Source of the DNA: Lachnospiraceae bacterium UBA3802
GTDB lineage: Bacteria; Bacillota; Clostridia; Lachnospirales; Lachnospiraceae
Direction: 5' to 3'
Assembly (NCBI GenBank): GCA_002369155.1
Contig: DFEM01000164.1
Span: forward strand, 1-13,446
DNA: 13,446 nucleotides
The notes beneath the pieces were generated by a model. That model was given only the letters and a program-made list of their open reading frames with translations. It was not told where the DNA came from and searched no databases. Position numbers and translations under genes: made by a program. Shown one piece after another: positions 6,603 to 13,338 of this stretch. Numbering within the stretch: the stretch's first letter is position 1; every line of letters starts with the position of its first letter.

Positions 6603-7581
6603 GCCCCAAATGCGCGAAAGAAGCGTCAGTAGCCATTCTTCCTTTGGGAGTTCTCTGAATGAATCCAAGCTGTAAAAGATACGGTTCGTATACATCTTCT
6701 ATCGTATCCGTTTCTTCCGACAGCGATGCTGCCAGAGTCTCGACTCCGACAGGTCCGCCGTTAAATCTTTCGATTATGGTTTCAAGATATTTTCTGTCGG
6801 TTGCATCAAGACCGTATTTATCGATATCAAGCATATCCAAAGACTCATCCGTGATGGCTTTTGTGATTATACCGTTATTGGCAACAATCGCATAATCTCT
6901 TACTCTTTTTAGGAGTCTGTTTGCTATACGAGGCGTCCCTCTTGATCTTCTGGCGAGCTCTCTTGCCGAATCAAGATCAAGTGATGTGTCAAGTCTCTTG
7001 GCGGATTTGATAACAATGCTTGAGAGTTCGTCTACCGAATAATATTCAAGTTTATGAATTTCACCGAATCTGTCTCTTAAAGGTGCGGTTAACATGCCTA
7101 CTCTGGTGGTAGCACCTATAAGAGTGAATTTGGGAAGTTTCATTCTGACACTTTTGGCTGCCGGGCCTTTACCGATCATGATATCTATGCAAAAGTCTTC
7201 CATTGCGGAATATAATACTTCTTCGACTACCCTGTTAAGGCGATGAATTTCATCGATAAAAAGTATATCCCCTGCTTTCAATCCGTTAAGAATTGCAGCG
7301 ATATCACCGGGCTTTTCAATTGCAGGGCCCGAAGAAATCTTTATATTAACGACCATCTCATTTGCAAGAATCTGTGCAAGAGTTGTTTTACCGAGTCCCG
7401 GAGGTCCATATAACAATATATGGTCAAGCGGTTCGTTTTTTACTTTGGCAGCTTTAATAGATATTCCAAGTGAAGTTTTAATCTTTTCCTGCCCTATATA
7501 ATCAGCCAAAGAAACGGGGCGTAAGCCCTTCTCTATAAGTACATCTTCTTTTGTAAGTTTAGTTTCTATTGTTCTGCTCAT
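6589..7581 (-). CDS. ruvB: Holliday junction branch migration helicase RuvB
   Basis: From the ATG at 7579-7581 (MSRTIETKL) the product is 330 residues, the usual size. It is the hexameric AAA+ motor that, with RuvA, drives branch migration of Holliday junctions. Motifs in order: SLADYIGQ, Walker [10 protein letters not shown] (59-67), Walker B FIDEIHRL with DEIH at 110-113, sensor 1 GATTR (156-160), arginine finger region RDRFG (169-173), and the C-terminal winged helix with [30 protein letters not shown]. An in-frame TTG nine bases upstream is a less likely start. The ATG lacks a Shine-Dalgarno site; the nearest good one, 45 bases upstream, serves a 19-codon overlapping ORF. It lies 48 bases downstream of ruvA in the same transcript. 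Confidence 0.97.
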   Translation of the reverse strand: MSRTIETKLTKEDVLIEKGLRPVSLADYIGQEKIKTSLGISIKAAKVKNEPLDHILLYGPPGLGKTTLAQILANEMVVNIKISSGPAIEKPGDIAAILNGLKAGDILFIDEIHRLNRVVEEVLYSAMEDFCIDIMIGKGPAAKSVRMKLPKFTLIGATTRVGMLTAPLRDRFGEIHKLEYYSVDELSSIVIKSAKRLDTSLDLDSARELARRSRGTPRIANRLLKRVRDYAIVANNGIITKAITDESLDMLDIDKYGLDATDRKYLETIIERFNGGPVGVETLAASLSEETDTIEDVYEPYLLQLGFIQRTPKGRMATDASFAHLGLEKE

Positions 7582-7618
7582 AATCTTCAAATAATTGCTG
7601 AAATATCAGCAAATCCAT
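7559..7618 (-). CDS. Candidate 19-codon ORF overlapping the ruvB start
   Basis: An ATG at 7616-7618 sits 7 bases after AAAGGA (7626-7631), the best-placed binding site between ruvA and ruvB. It encodes [19 protein letters not shown] and stops with TAA at 7559-7561, 18 bases inside ruvB in a different frame. The peptide has no recognisable domain. It may exist only to bring ribosomes to the ruvB start through termination and reinitiation. Expression is inferred from the binding site alone. Confidence 0.4.
   Translation of the reverse strand: MDLLIFQQLFEDYEQNNRN
7595..7612 (-). promoter_or_regulatory. Hairpin between ruvA and the ruvB start
   Basis: A perfect 7-bp inverted repeat (TTGCTGA / TCAGCAA) with a 4-base loop lies 14 bases before the ruvB ATG, inside the 19-codon ORF. 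There is no U-tract, so it is not a terminator. It may affect translation or mRNA stability. Confidence 0.45.
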
Positions 7619-7629
7619 AATATTTTCCT

Positions 7630-8217
7630 TTAATTATCAAAATATACCAAAGCCTTCGAAAGAAGATCTGACAAATCCGTATAATCCGTAACTTTCTTGA
7701 CTGCAATCTGCGCTTCTTTTTTCTTGAATCCAAGCGCAATCAGTGCATCGATACACTCATTTATTGTTTCATCGTCTTCAAGAGTTGCACTTATCTCGAT
7801 ATCTTCAGTAATTACAGAAGCAACTTTATCCTTTAATTCTATGATTATTTTCTCGGCGGATTTTGCACCTAGTCCGGGAGCCTTTGCAATGGCCTTTGCA
7901 TCTTTATTTGCTATATGCGTAACCAGTTCATTTATCGTAAAGAATGACAAAACACTCATTCCGAGTTTAGGACCTACTGAATTAACACCAATCAGTAATT
8001 TAAAGAAGTCAAGTTCTTCCAAAGAAAGAAATCCGTATAAAGATATATCATCTTCCCTGACCGCTGTATATGTATATAATTTGATTTCGTCGGACTCCCC
8101 GAGTAATTCGTTATATGTTTTTTCAGAGATGTTAACAAGATAACCGACATTACCGGTATCTATGCAAACCTGATTGTTCTTTATATAATCTATTGTACCT
8201 TTTATAAAGCCATACAT
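7630..8217 (-). CDS. ruvA: Holliday junction DNA helicase subunit RuvA
   Basis: The product is 195 residues from ATG at 8215-8217 (MYGFIKGTID), chosen because GGAG lies about 8 bases upstream; the in-frame TTG at 8235 precedes that site. RuvA tetramers bind the four-way junction and load RuvB. The N-terminal OB-fold has YGFIKGTI and VNISEKTYNEL and ends near EDDISLYGF. Two helix-hairpin-helix motifs follow (GVNSVGPKLG at 77-86 and APGLGAKSAEKI at 113-124), then an acidic flexible linker and the RuvB-contacting domain III (INECIDALIALGFKKKEAQ). It is 39 bases downstream of the small membrane-protein gene and directly upstream of ruvB. No ruvC is visible. Confidence 0.96.
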   Translation of the reverse strand: MYGFIKGTIDYIKNNQVCIDTGNVGYLVNISEKTYNELLGESDEIKLYTYTAVREDDISLYGFLSLEELDFFKLLIGVNSVGPKLGMSVLSFFTINELVTHIANKDAKAIAKAPGLGAKSAEKIIIELKDKVASVITEDIEISATLEDDETINECIDALIALGFKKKEAQIAVKKVTDYTDLSDLLSKALVYFDN

Positions 8218-8256
8218 AAGTAATCTCCATAACAATATTTAATAATTTTAAAATCA

Positions 8257-8616
8257 CTATGGTAATATTTTTCCACCACTAAAGCATAAAAATACAAATC
8301 CCCACATAAAAACACCAAATCCATATATAATAAAAATAATGATATTGACAATAAACCCGATAATCCACAAAGGCGTAAACCGTTCAAAATAAATCTTTCG
8401 GACAATGACTGAATAAACAAAGCCTATTATAGGAAAGATAAATCCCGGAACTACCATTAATATAAAAGACAGTTTATGCATACCTTCAGGAACAAACGCA
8501 GCTATAAAGGAAACTACAGCAAGAATATTCACCAATATCGGAACCAGGGATAATAATTTCCCTTTTTTAGCTTTTTTGCAATAATTTACTTCATATTCAT
8601 CTTCGTTATTGATCAA
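8257..8616 (-). CDS. Small multi-pass membrane protein, unknown function
   Basis: I do not recognise this 119-residue protein. A short charged N-terminus (EDEYEVNYCKKAKKGK) is followed by about four hydrophobic segments near residues 21-42, 49-72, 80-99 and 101-112, with a basic loop (VRKIYFERF) in the middle, so it is an integral membrane protein. No functional motif is visible. The start must be TTG at 8614-8616, because the next in-frame ATG is at codon 46 inside a membrane segment; GGGG lies 5 bases upstream. It follows the lipoprotein gene by 14 bases and precedes ruvA by 39, so it rides in the same transcript. It may work with the lipoprotein, which is inference from adjacency only. Confidence 0.65.
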   Translation of the reverse strand: MINNEDEYEVNYCKKAKKGKLLSLVPILVNILAVVSFIAAFVPEGMHKLSFILMVVPGFIFPIIGFVYSVIVRKIYFERFTPLWIIGFIVNIIIFIIYGFGVFMWGFVFLCFSGGKILP

Positions 8617-8630
8617 TGAAACCCCAAAAT

Positions 8631-9173
8631 CTATTCAACAGTTATATTATAAAAATCATCTTTAGCCTTCTTTGAATATTTTAGAAGTTTCTGACCGGTA
8701 AAATATCTTCTCCAGTAAATCTGTCCGTCAGCATCTTCTTCAGTTCCTTCGGCTATCAACGCTCCGTAGGTATTATATAAATATTCCTGACAGTCATATT
8801 GAGAAAGATCATCTTCATAAACCGTAAATGTTATATATTCGATCACCGGTTCTTCTTTTGACTCATCAATATGCATTTTCCCGGATACGGGTACACCGAA
8901 AAACATTCCCTCAAAAGGTATATGGTCCTCTTCTTTTATGAACTTTTCCGGATCAATATCACTCACTTTTCTGCCGGGATATTCAAAAGATGAAAAGACA
9001 TTTTCAAAATATAATATATTAGCCTCTTCAATATTTTCAGGCTCTGCTGTTTCAGCATTTTCGATAACCGTTTCCTCGATTACCTGGTCCGTCTTTTCGG
9101 CTTCGGAATCAGAAGTACATGCCATGCACAATAAAACGAGGATCCCCGGTATGATCATATAAATCTTTTTCAT
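8631..9173 (-). CDS. Predicted lipoprotein, unknown function
   Basis: The product is 180 residues. It begins with a lipoprotein-type signal (MKKIYMIIPGILVLLCMAC); the probable lipidated cysteine is C19. The lipobox is irregular, with cysteine at -3, methionine at -2 and alanine at -1. Residues 20-50 are an acidic, E/T-rich linker typical of the stretch that lifts a lipoprotein off the membrane. The rest is a compact domain (YPGRKVSDIDPEKF, FEGMFFGVPVSGKMHI, EYITFTVYEDDL, GQIYWRRYFTGQK) that I cannot assign. Its ATG overlaps the stop of the Gx-type gene (ATGA) and has no binding site of its own, so it is translationally coupled to that gene. That coupling suggests a shared task at the membrane. 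Confidence 0.75.
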   Translation of the reverse strand: MKKIYMIIPGILVLLCMACTSDSEAEKTDQVIEETVIENAETAEPENIEEANILYFENVFSSFEYPGRKVSDIDPEKFIKEEDHIPFEGMFFGVPVSGKMHIDESKEEPVIEYITFTVYEDDLSQYDCQEYLYNTYGALIAEGTEEDADGQIYWRRYFTGQKLLKYSKKAKDDFYNITVE

Positions 9174-9667
9174 TTTTTTATATTTTTCAATCTGTCTTTA
9201 AGTATCGTTACAAGATAACCGTTAAAAAATCCGGTTAAAATACAAAAGATCAATGTAAAAGGCAGGTAATAAAATATACCTAATGACCTGATGATGAATC
9301 CGGCCAGCAAAAACTGACCTAAATTATGGAATATCGCGCCGAATACGGATACGCCAACGGGCGAAAACTTATCCGTTTTCTTTATGATTAATTCAATCGT
9401 CAGAGCCAAAGCAGCTCCGCTTAAGGCATAGAAAAATGAAAAAAATGACCCGAAAAGGATGGCGGAAAGAAGAATCCTTACAAGATCTACGATTACTGCT
9501 TCTTTAAACCCGTATAAATACAAAGCCATCAGAACAGCAAAATTGGCAAGCCCGATCTTAAATCCGGGTATCGGAACTATATTCGGAATAAGTGTTTCAA
9601 GGAAAGACAGGATCAAAGCCATCGCCATAAACAATCCGAGAAACGTGATCTTGTTTACTTTTTTCAT
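9170..9667 (-). CDS. Gx transporter family protein (Hpre_diP_synt_I type)
   Basis: The product is 165 residues with about five membrane segments. It carries features of the family annotated as Gx transporter or heptaprenyl diphosphate synthase component I: an N-terminal ALILSFLETLIPNIVPIPG, the PGFKIGLAN motif (34-42), GFKEAVIVDLVRILL, LSGAALAL and HNLGQ (114-118). The fold is related to ECF-type substrate-binding subunits; the prenyl-synthase name is probably historical. Its substrate is unknown. The gene immediately upstream encodes a NusG-domain-II protein, the usual partner of this family in clostridia, where the pair often sits near FMN-binding or Rnf-type genes; here it sits behind ilvBH instead. 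The ATG has only a weak A/G-rich site, 6 bases after the previous stop. Confidence 0.82.
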   Translation of the reverse strand: MKKVNKITFLGLFMAMALILSFLETLIPNIVPIPGFKIGLANFAVLMALYLYGFKEAVIVDLVRILLSAILFGSFFSFFYALSGAALALTIELIIKKTDKFSPVGVSVFGAIFHNLGQFLLAGFIIRSLGIFYYLPFTLIFCILTGFFNGYLVTILKDRLKNIKK

Positions 9668-9673
9668 GTTTCT

Positions 9674-10030
9674 TTATTGAACCACAACATCATATTCTTC
9701 GTTATCGGATGAAATGATAACTTCAAAATGATGAGGAAGGCATATTACCGATTCGTTGTTTCTCTTAATAAAACCTTTATTGATACAGTCATGACCGGGG
9801 CAGTCTGCATCGATCACTCTCACATTTTTATCCTTGACTTCAACGATATTAAACCCGTATTTATTTTCGTATCTGTATGTACCGTCAACTGAAAGATCAA
9901 GAACATCGATCGTCCGGCCGTCGCTTTTGACCAAAGCTTTATCTCCGTTTTTCGAATTTAAAAAAAGCAATATAAGTGGCATTAAAATAAGTACCGCTAT
10001 CGCGATAAGGATAATATCGTTTTTCTTCAT
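9674..10030 (-). CDS. NusG domain II-containing membrane-anchored protein
   Basis: The product is 118 residues. An N-terminal membrane anchor (about residues 5-25, IILIAIAVLILMPLILLFL) is followed by an extracytoplasmic NusG_II domain. The family signature is plain: VIDADCPGHDCINKG (C77, H80, C82) and VICLPHHFEV (C97, H100, H101). The spaced cysteines and histidines suggest a disulfide or a bound metal or cofactor, but no function is established. It is not the transcription factor NusG. It starts 6 bases after the ilvH stop without a recognisable ribosome binding site, which argues for coupling to ilvH, and is followed 6 bases later by the Gx-type gene, its usual partner. Confidence 0.85.
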   Translation of the reverse strand: MKKNDIILIAIAVLILMPLILLFLNSKNGDKALVKSDGRTIDVLDLSVDGTYRYENKYGFNIVEVKDKNVRVIDADCPGHDCINKGFIKRNNESVICLPHHFEVIISSDNEEYDVVVQ

Positions 10031-10036
10031 GGATGA

Positions 10037-10513
10037 TCATTTACACTTTTTCATTGCAAGGGTTCCGGTTCTTGAAAGTTCTATGATGCTGAATTTTCTG
10101 ATCATATCGATAAACTTGTCAACCCTGTCCGGAGTATCGCAAAGAAGCAAAATCATGTTGGAATCGGTTGTATCTACTATTTCAGCTTTGGTTATCTGAG
10201 AAATCTCGATTATCTCGCTTCTGTTTGCCGCAGAATATTTGATCTTAACAAGGATAACTTCTCGAGAGATCGATTCTTCCTCTTTAAATGTTCTGACCTT
10301 TATAACATCCAGCTTTTTATTTAATTGTTTTTCGATTTGCTCCAGATCATGAGGCGAGCCGCTTGAAACAATGGTCATATTAGATATTGTCGGATCATGT
10401 GTTTCGCCAACGGTAAGACTTTCGATATTGTATCCTCTTCTTGCGAATAAAGAAGAAACCTTGCTTAAAACACCAAATCTGTTTTCAACCGAAACGGAAA
10501 AAATCCTTTTCAT
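10037..10513 (-). CDS. ilvH: Acetolactate synthase small (regulatory) subunit
   Basis: The product is 158 residues, normal for IlvH/IlvN. The N-terminal ACT domain is typical (SVENRFGVLSKVSSLFARRGYNIESL, then TVGETHDPTISNMTIVSSG); this is where valine binds to inhibit the holoenzyme. The C-terminal ACT_5-type domain follows (REVILVKIKYSAANRSEI, ending ELSRTGTLAM). The subunit activates the catalytic chain and confers feedback control. ATG at 10511-10513 has GGAG 8 bases upstream and lies 14 bases after the ilvB stop, so the two subunits are made together. Its presence argues that the IlvB next to it is anabolic rather than a catabolic acetoin-pathway enzyme. Confidence 0.95.
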   Translation of the reverse strand: MKRIFSVSVENRFGVLSKVSSLFARRGYNIESLTVGETHDPTISNMTIVSSGSPHDLEQIEKQLNKKLDVIKVRTFKEEESISREVILVKIKYSAANRSEIIEISQITKAEIVDTTDSNMILLLCDTPDRVDKFIDMIRKFSIIELSRTGTLAMKKCK

Positions 10514-10527
10514 AAAATACTCCGAAA

Positions 10528-12153
10528 TTACATATTCATTGAAGTAAAAGCATCCCTGTCGACATTAAGTTCCAAAATGCAGCTTCCTTTGGAATTCAAT
10601 AGCCACTTAATGCAGTTTTTCATTTCTTTGTTGGAATGACATTCTTTATAATCGAGTTCATAAGCTCTGGCTATGTCTTCAAAATGCGGGAAACCGTTAA
10701 GTTCGTTAAAAGTATAATTGTTATTGTACTTAAGATGCTGATATTCTTTAATCATGCCCAAAGCTTTATTGTTAAATATTACAATCTTAATATCCAGATT
10801 TTCCTGCTTTAATGTCGAAAGTTCTGCCATCGACATCTGGAAAGCACCGTCTCCGTTTAAGGAAATGATTCTTTTATTTTTATTGCCGATTTTGGCGCCT
10901 ATTGCTGCAGGTAATGAGAATCCCATACATCCGAATCCTCCGGATGTTACAAAACCGGCACCTTTGCTTACAAAATTCGAGCATGCATAAATCTGATTCT
11001 GACCGACATCGGTTACAATTACGGATTCATCCTTAATGCCCTGAGTCAGCAAATATACAAATTCTTTGGGATCTACATATAAATCAGTCGATTCTCTCAA
11101 ACCTTCCCTGGTCATTTTATATGTATTTAATCTGTTAACCCAATCTGTAAAATCAAACTGATCTTCAAATTTGTTAAGCTCTGAAAATACTTCTTTCAAA
11201 TCACCGACCACCGGGATATTCGGACCGGCGTTTTTTCCGATCTCGGCAGGATCGACATCAATATGAATCAATGTTTTGTTTTTTGTTATAAGATCAGGCT
11301 GTTTAACGGCTCTGTCGGCAACTCTTGCGCCTGCCACAATAAGACAATCGGCTTCGTTAATGGCTTTATTGGCGAATTTGGAACCGTTATTTCCGACCAT
11401 TCCGATATACAACGGATTGTCATCCTTACCGACTCCGAGTCCCATTAGTGTGGATACAAAAGGAATATTGTGCTTTTTTGAAAAAGACAATACTTCTTCT
11501 TCGGATTCAGATAATTTAACTCCTCCGCCGATCATAATTATCGGACTTTTGGATTTTGATAATTCATTGATTATCTTTTTAATCTGTACAGAATGTCCTT
11601 TTAAAGTAGGCTTATAAGTTCTTAAATTAACCGAATCGGGATAATTGAAATCATGGCCCTCGTCCAAAAGTACATCTACGGGAATATCAATAAGAACGGG
11701 GCCTTTTCTGCCTGTTGATGCTATATAAAAGGCTTCCTTGACGGTCTTTGGAATATCTGATGCATTCTTTATAAGATAACTGTATTTTACAAACGATTCG
11801 CAGGCACCGATAATATCAGCTTCCTGAAAAAGATCGGAACCGATATGCTCGCTTTTAACCTGGCCGGTTATTACAATCAAAGGAATACTGTCTGCAAATG
11901 CCGTTGCTATACCGGTTATAAGGTTGGTAGCTCCGGGACCGGAACTTGATATGCATACACCGACCTTTTTTCTTGTCCTGTAAAATCCGTTGGCTTCGTG
12001 CGCGGCATTGACCTCATGTCTTACAAGTACGGGATGAATATCGGATTCTGTCAGTTTATCAAAAAACGGGCATATGGAAACACCGGGATAACCGAATACA
12101 GTATCTACATTTTCTTTTTCTAATGATTTAACCAAAAGTTCGGCTCCGTTCAC
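10528..12153 (-). CDS. ilvB: Acetolactate synthase large (catalytic) subunit
   Basis: The product is 541 residues from GTG at 12151-12153. GGAGG lies 5 bases before this codon and overlaps the more distal TTG, so GTG is preferred. The enzyme is ThDP-dependent and condenses pyruvate with pyruvate or 2-oxobutyrate, the first common step of valine, leucine and isoleucine synthesis. Motifs (numbered from GTG): FGYPGVSI; catalytic E47 in LVRHEVNAAHEANGF; SSGPGATNLITGIATA; and the ThDP/Mg motif GDG (434-436) running to NN (461-462). ALGMIKEYQ corresponds to the active-site lid. The usual anabolic FAD-site motif RFDDR is replaced by RVADR near 277-281, and the usual GMHG upstream of it reads GNNG. 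Gene order with ilvH supports an anabolic role. Confidence 0.93.
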   Translation of the reverse strand: MNGAELLVKSLEKENVDTVFGYPGVSICPFFDKLTESDIHPVLVRHEVNAAHEANGFYRTRKKVGVCISSSGPGATNLITGIATAFADSIPLIVITGQVKSEHIGSDLFQEADIIGACESFVKYSYLIKNASDIPKTVKEAFYIASTGRKGPVLIDIPVDVLLDEGHDFNYPDSVNLRTYKPTLKGHSVQIKKIINELSKSKSPIIMIGGGVKLSESEEEVLSFSKKHNIPFVSTLMGLGVGKDDNPLYIGMVGNNGSKFANKAINEADCLIVAGARVADRAVKQPDLITKNKTLIHIDVDPAEIGKNAGPNIPVVGDLKEVFSELNKFEDQFDFTDWVNRLNTYKMTREGLRESTDLYVDPKEFVYLLTQGIKDESVIVTDVGQNQIYACSNFVSKGAGFVTSGGFGCMGFSLPAAIGAKIGNKNKRIISLNGDGAFQMSMAELSTLKQENLDIKIVIFNNKALGMIKEYQHLKYNNNYTFNELNGFPHFEDIARAYELDYKECHSNKEMKNCIKWLLNSKGSCILELNVDRDAFTSMNM

Positions 12154-12192
12154 GAGAACCTCCAAAAATAATATTTACTCATATTCTTTTTA

Positions 12193-12221
12193 ATAGTATC
12201 ACAATTATATGCGCTCTTCAA
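12193..12221 (-). promoter_or_regulatory. Promoter of the ilvB operon
   Basis: On the minus strand TTGAAG (12216-12221), a 17-base spacer and TACTAT (12193-12198), with TGA just before the -10 giving an extended -10 element. The predicted leader to the ilvB GTG is only about 33 bases, too short for a T-box or a leader-peptide attenuator. Confidence 0.72.
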
Positions 12222-12226
12222 TAATG

Positions 12227-12240
12227 TTTCTTGCAAGAAA
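12227..12240. promoter_or_regulatory. 14-bp palindrome, candidate operator between divergent promoters
   Basis: TTTCTTGCAAGAAA is a perfect 14-bp palindrome. It contains the -35 box of the rightward promoter and lies 5 bases upstream of the -35 box of the leftward ilvB promoter. GCGC also occurs outside it on both sides (12211-12214 and 12241-12244). The position suits a regulator that represses the lipoprotein gene and may activate ilvB. No known regulator is recognised from the sequence. Confidence 0.5.
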
Positions 12241-12259
12241 GCGCAATATATGGTATTTT
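12231..12259 (+). promoter_or_regulatory. Promoter of the divergent lipoprotein gene
   Basis: TTGCAA (12231-12236), a 17-base spacer and TATTTT (12254-12259), with TGG before the -10 as an extended element. The start would fall near 12266, about 36 bases before the ATG. Confidence 0.6.
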
Positions 12260-12301
12260 ATTTTAGAGTAATAACTAAAGAAAGTAAAACGCGGAGGAAA
12301 A

Positions 12302-12739
12302 ATGAAAATTCAAAAAATAATCTTCCTGACTCTGATGATAACTACTCTTTCTCTGACAGGTTGCACATCCAAATCTCAATACAATTCGTTCTATAAAGAA
12401 GTAAATTCACTGTATGACGAAATTATTACTACTGATGCCATAATCAACAGAATTGACGTTAACGACGAAGCTTCTGCCGATGAACTGTTTGATTCTCTTG
12501 AAAATTTAAAAATATCGTTCGATGATTTTTCCAAAGTACAGCCACCCAAGGAATTTAAGGATTGTACATATCTTTCGGAAAACGCCTCGAAGTATTTAAG
12601 CAACGCTGAAGTCTGCTTTCACAATGCTTTTGACGAGGAATATGATGATGACAGTTTTAAGCAGGGAATAGCCAATTATAACGAAGTAATAAAATGTGTT
12701 AATTATATGGGCGATGTTTTGCAAAAGAATAAAAAATAA
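12302..12739 (+). CDS. Small predicted lipoprotein, divergent from ilvB
   Basis: The product is 145 residues with a clear lipoprotein signal: a basic start (MKIQK), a hydrophobic core and the lipobox LTGC with lipidated C21. The mature part is acidic and predicted mostly helical (NSFYKEVNSLYDEIITTD, SADELFDSLENLKISFDDF, KYLSNAEVCFHNAFDEEY), with a central PPKEF. The spacing of helices resembles small helical-bundle lipoproteins, but I do not recognise the family. GGAGGA lies 4 bases before the ATG. It has its own promoter and a strong terminator, so it is monocistronic. It shares a control region with ilvB, so it may respond to the same signal. Confidence 0.8.
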   Translation: MKIQKIIFLTLMITTLSLTGCTSKSQYNSFYKEVNSLYDEIITTDAIINRIDVNDEASADELFDSLENLKISFDDFSKVQPPKEFKDCTYLSENASKYLSNAEVCFHNAFDEEYDDDSFKQGIANYNEVIKCVNYMGDVLQKNKK

Positions 12740-12751
12740 ACACACAAAAAT

Positions 12752-12778
12752 AAAAAGGAGCTTTCAGGCTCCTTTTTT
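12752..12778 (+). terminator. Intrinsic terminator of the divergent lipoprotein gene
   Basis: AAAAAGGAGC pairs with GCTCCTTTTT around a TTTCAG loop, giving a 10-bp stem that runs into TTTTTT. It lies 12 bases after the stop codon. Confidence 0.88.
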
Positions 12779-12795
12779 AATGGTAAAAATCTTAT

Positions 12796-12823
12796 AAAAA
12801 AAAGGAGCTTGTTAAAAGCTCCT
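12796..12823 (-). terminator. Intrinsic terminator of the small membrane-protein gene
   Basis: On the minus strand AGGAGCTT pairs with AAGCTCCT around a 5-base loop and is followed by eight Us (12796-12803). It begins 13 bases after the stop of the gene at 12837. A T-run on the other side may make it act in both directions. Confidence 0.85.
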
Positions 12824-12836
12824 ATTTTTTCTTTAA

Positions 12837-13094
12837 TTATTTATTGAAGAAATCTAAACCACCGATTACAGGGAGCTCAGGATTTTCTTCGCCCTGACAA
12901 ATCTTTACGATAGCCATGATAGCACCTATAAGGAAAATAAGATTTCCGATTGTAGGGATAAGTCCGATAAGCCAGAGAACAAGGCCCTGTGAAAGGTTCT
13001 TGCTGTTGTCCTTCTTATCAGGATAAGCTAAAAGGCTGATTAACCAAAAAACAGGTCCTAAATAAGCAAAGATTGCTGCGAGTTTTTTACTCAT
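12837..13094 (-). CDS. Small Tic20/DUF4870-like membrane protein
   Basis: The product is 85 residues. Two or three hydrophobic segments (about 5-23, 36-48 and 49-66) enclose a polar loop (PDKKDNSKNLSQG). The order AYLGPVFWLISLLA, NLSQGLVLWLIGLIPTIGNLIFLIGAIMAIVKICQGEE and LPVIGGL is typical of the DUF4870/Tic20-like small membrane proteins, in which a QGL/NQGL motif starts the second membrane helix and a KG-E-LP-IG stretch closes the protein. Function in bacteria is not established. ATG at 13092-13094 has AGGAGG about 8 bases upstream. It is monocistronic, with a near-consensus promoter and strong terminator, which suggests substantial expression. Confidence 0.8.
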   Translation of the reverse strand: MSKKLAAIFAYLGPVFWLISLLAYPDKKDNSKNLSQGLVLWLIGLIPTIGNLIFLIGAIMAIVKICQGEENPELPVIGGLDFFNK

Positions 13095-13144
13095 TTCGAT
13101 TTTCCTCCTAAATTATTTAATTGTGTTGCCATACAACTATAAAT

Positions 13145-13173
13145 ACTATAACTTGTGTTTTATTCAAAGTCAA
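13145..13173 (-). promoter_or_regulatory. Promoter of the DUF4870-like gene
   Basis: On the minus strand TTGACT (13168-13173), a 17-base spacer and TATAGT (13145-13150). The leader would be about 45 bases and holds the AGGAGG site. A second TTGACA-like hexamer lies about 10 bases farther upstream. I see no other feature between 13174 and 13289. Confidence 0.75.
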
Positions 13174-13289
13174 GAGATATTGTCAATTTACTTAACAAAA
13201 AATTAATATTACGGATGTTTTTTGTTGAATGTGCATTATAAAGGCTCTTAACACCTCAAATAAAACAATTTAAAATATTTAATATTTTT

Positions 13290-13319
13290 ATATGGGGCAG
13301 ATTTTACTCTGCCCCATAT
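13290..13319 (-). terminator. Strong hairpin after the GGGtGRT-type gene
   Basis: A perfect 11-bp inverted repeat (ATATGGGGCAG / CTGCCCCATAT) with an 8-base loop lies 19 bases beyond the stop. On the minus strand it is followed by AAAAATATT, not a clean U-tract, so it may terminate imperfectly or protect the 3' end. Confidence 0.6.
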
Positions 13320-13338
13320 TTATACGAAATTCACAGAT

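Noticed and set aside
7559..7618. The short ORF as a frameshifted N-terminus of RuvB
   Set aside because: RuvB from MSRTIETKL already has the normal N-terminal length before the LRP motif, so no missing segment needs explaining.
8202..8420. 72-codon minus-strand ORF overlapping the 119-residue membrane protein
   Set aside because: It is a frame-shifted reading of that membrane protein gene and runs into ruvA.
12154..12165. TTG start for ilvB four codons upstream
   Set aside because: It overlaps the GGAGG site that is correctly spaced for the GTG at 12151-12153, and the GTG form gives the usual N-terminus.
12154..12301. T-box or other riboswitch ahead of ilvB
   Set aside because: The space is only 148 bases shared by two promoters, and no specifier loop, T-box sequence or terminator/antiterminator pair is visible.
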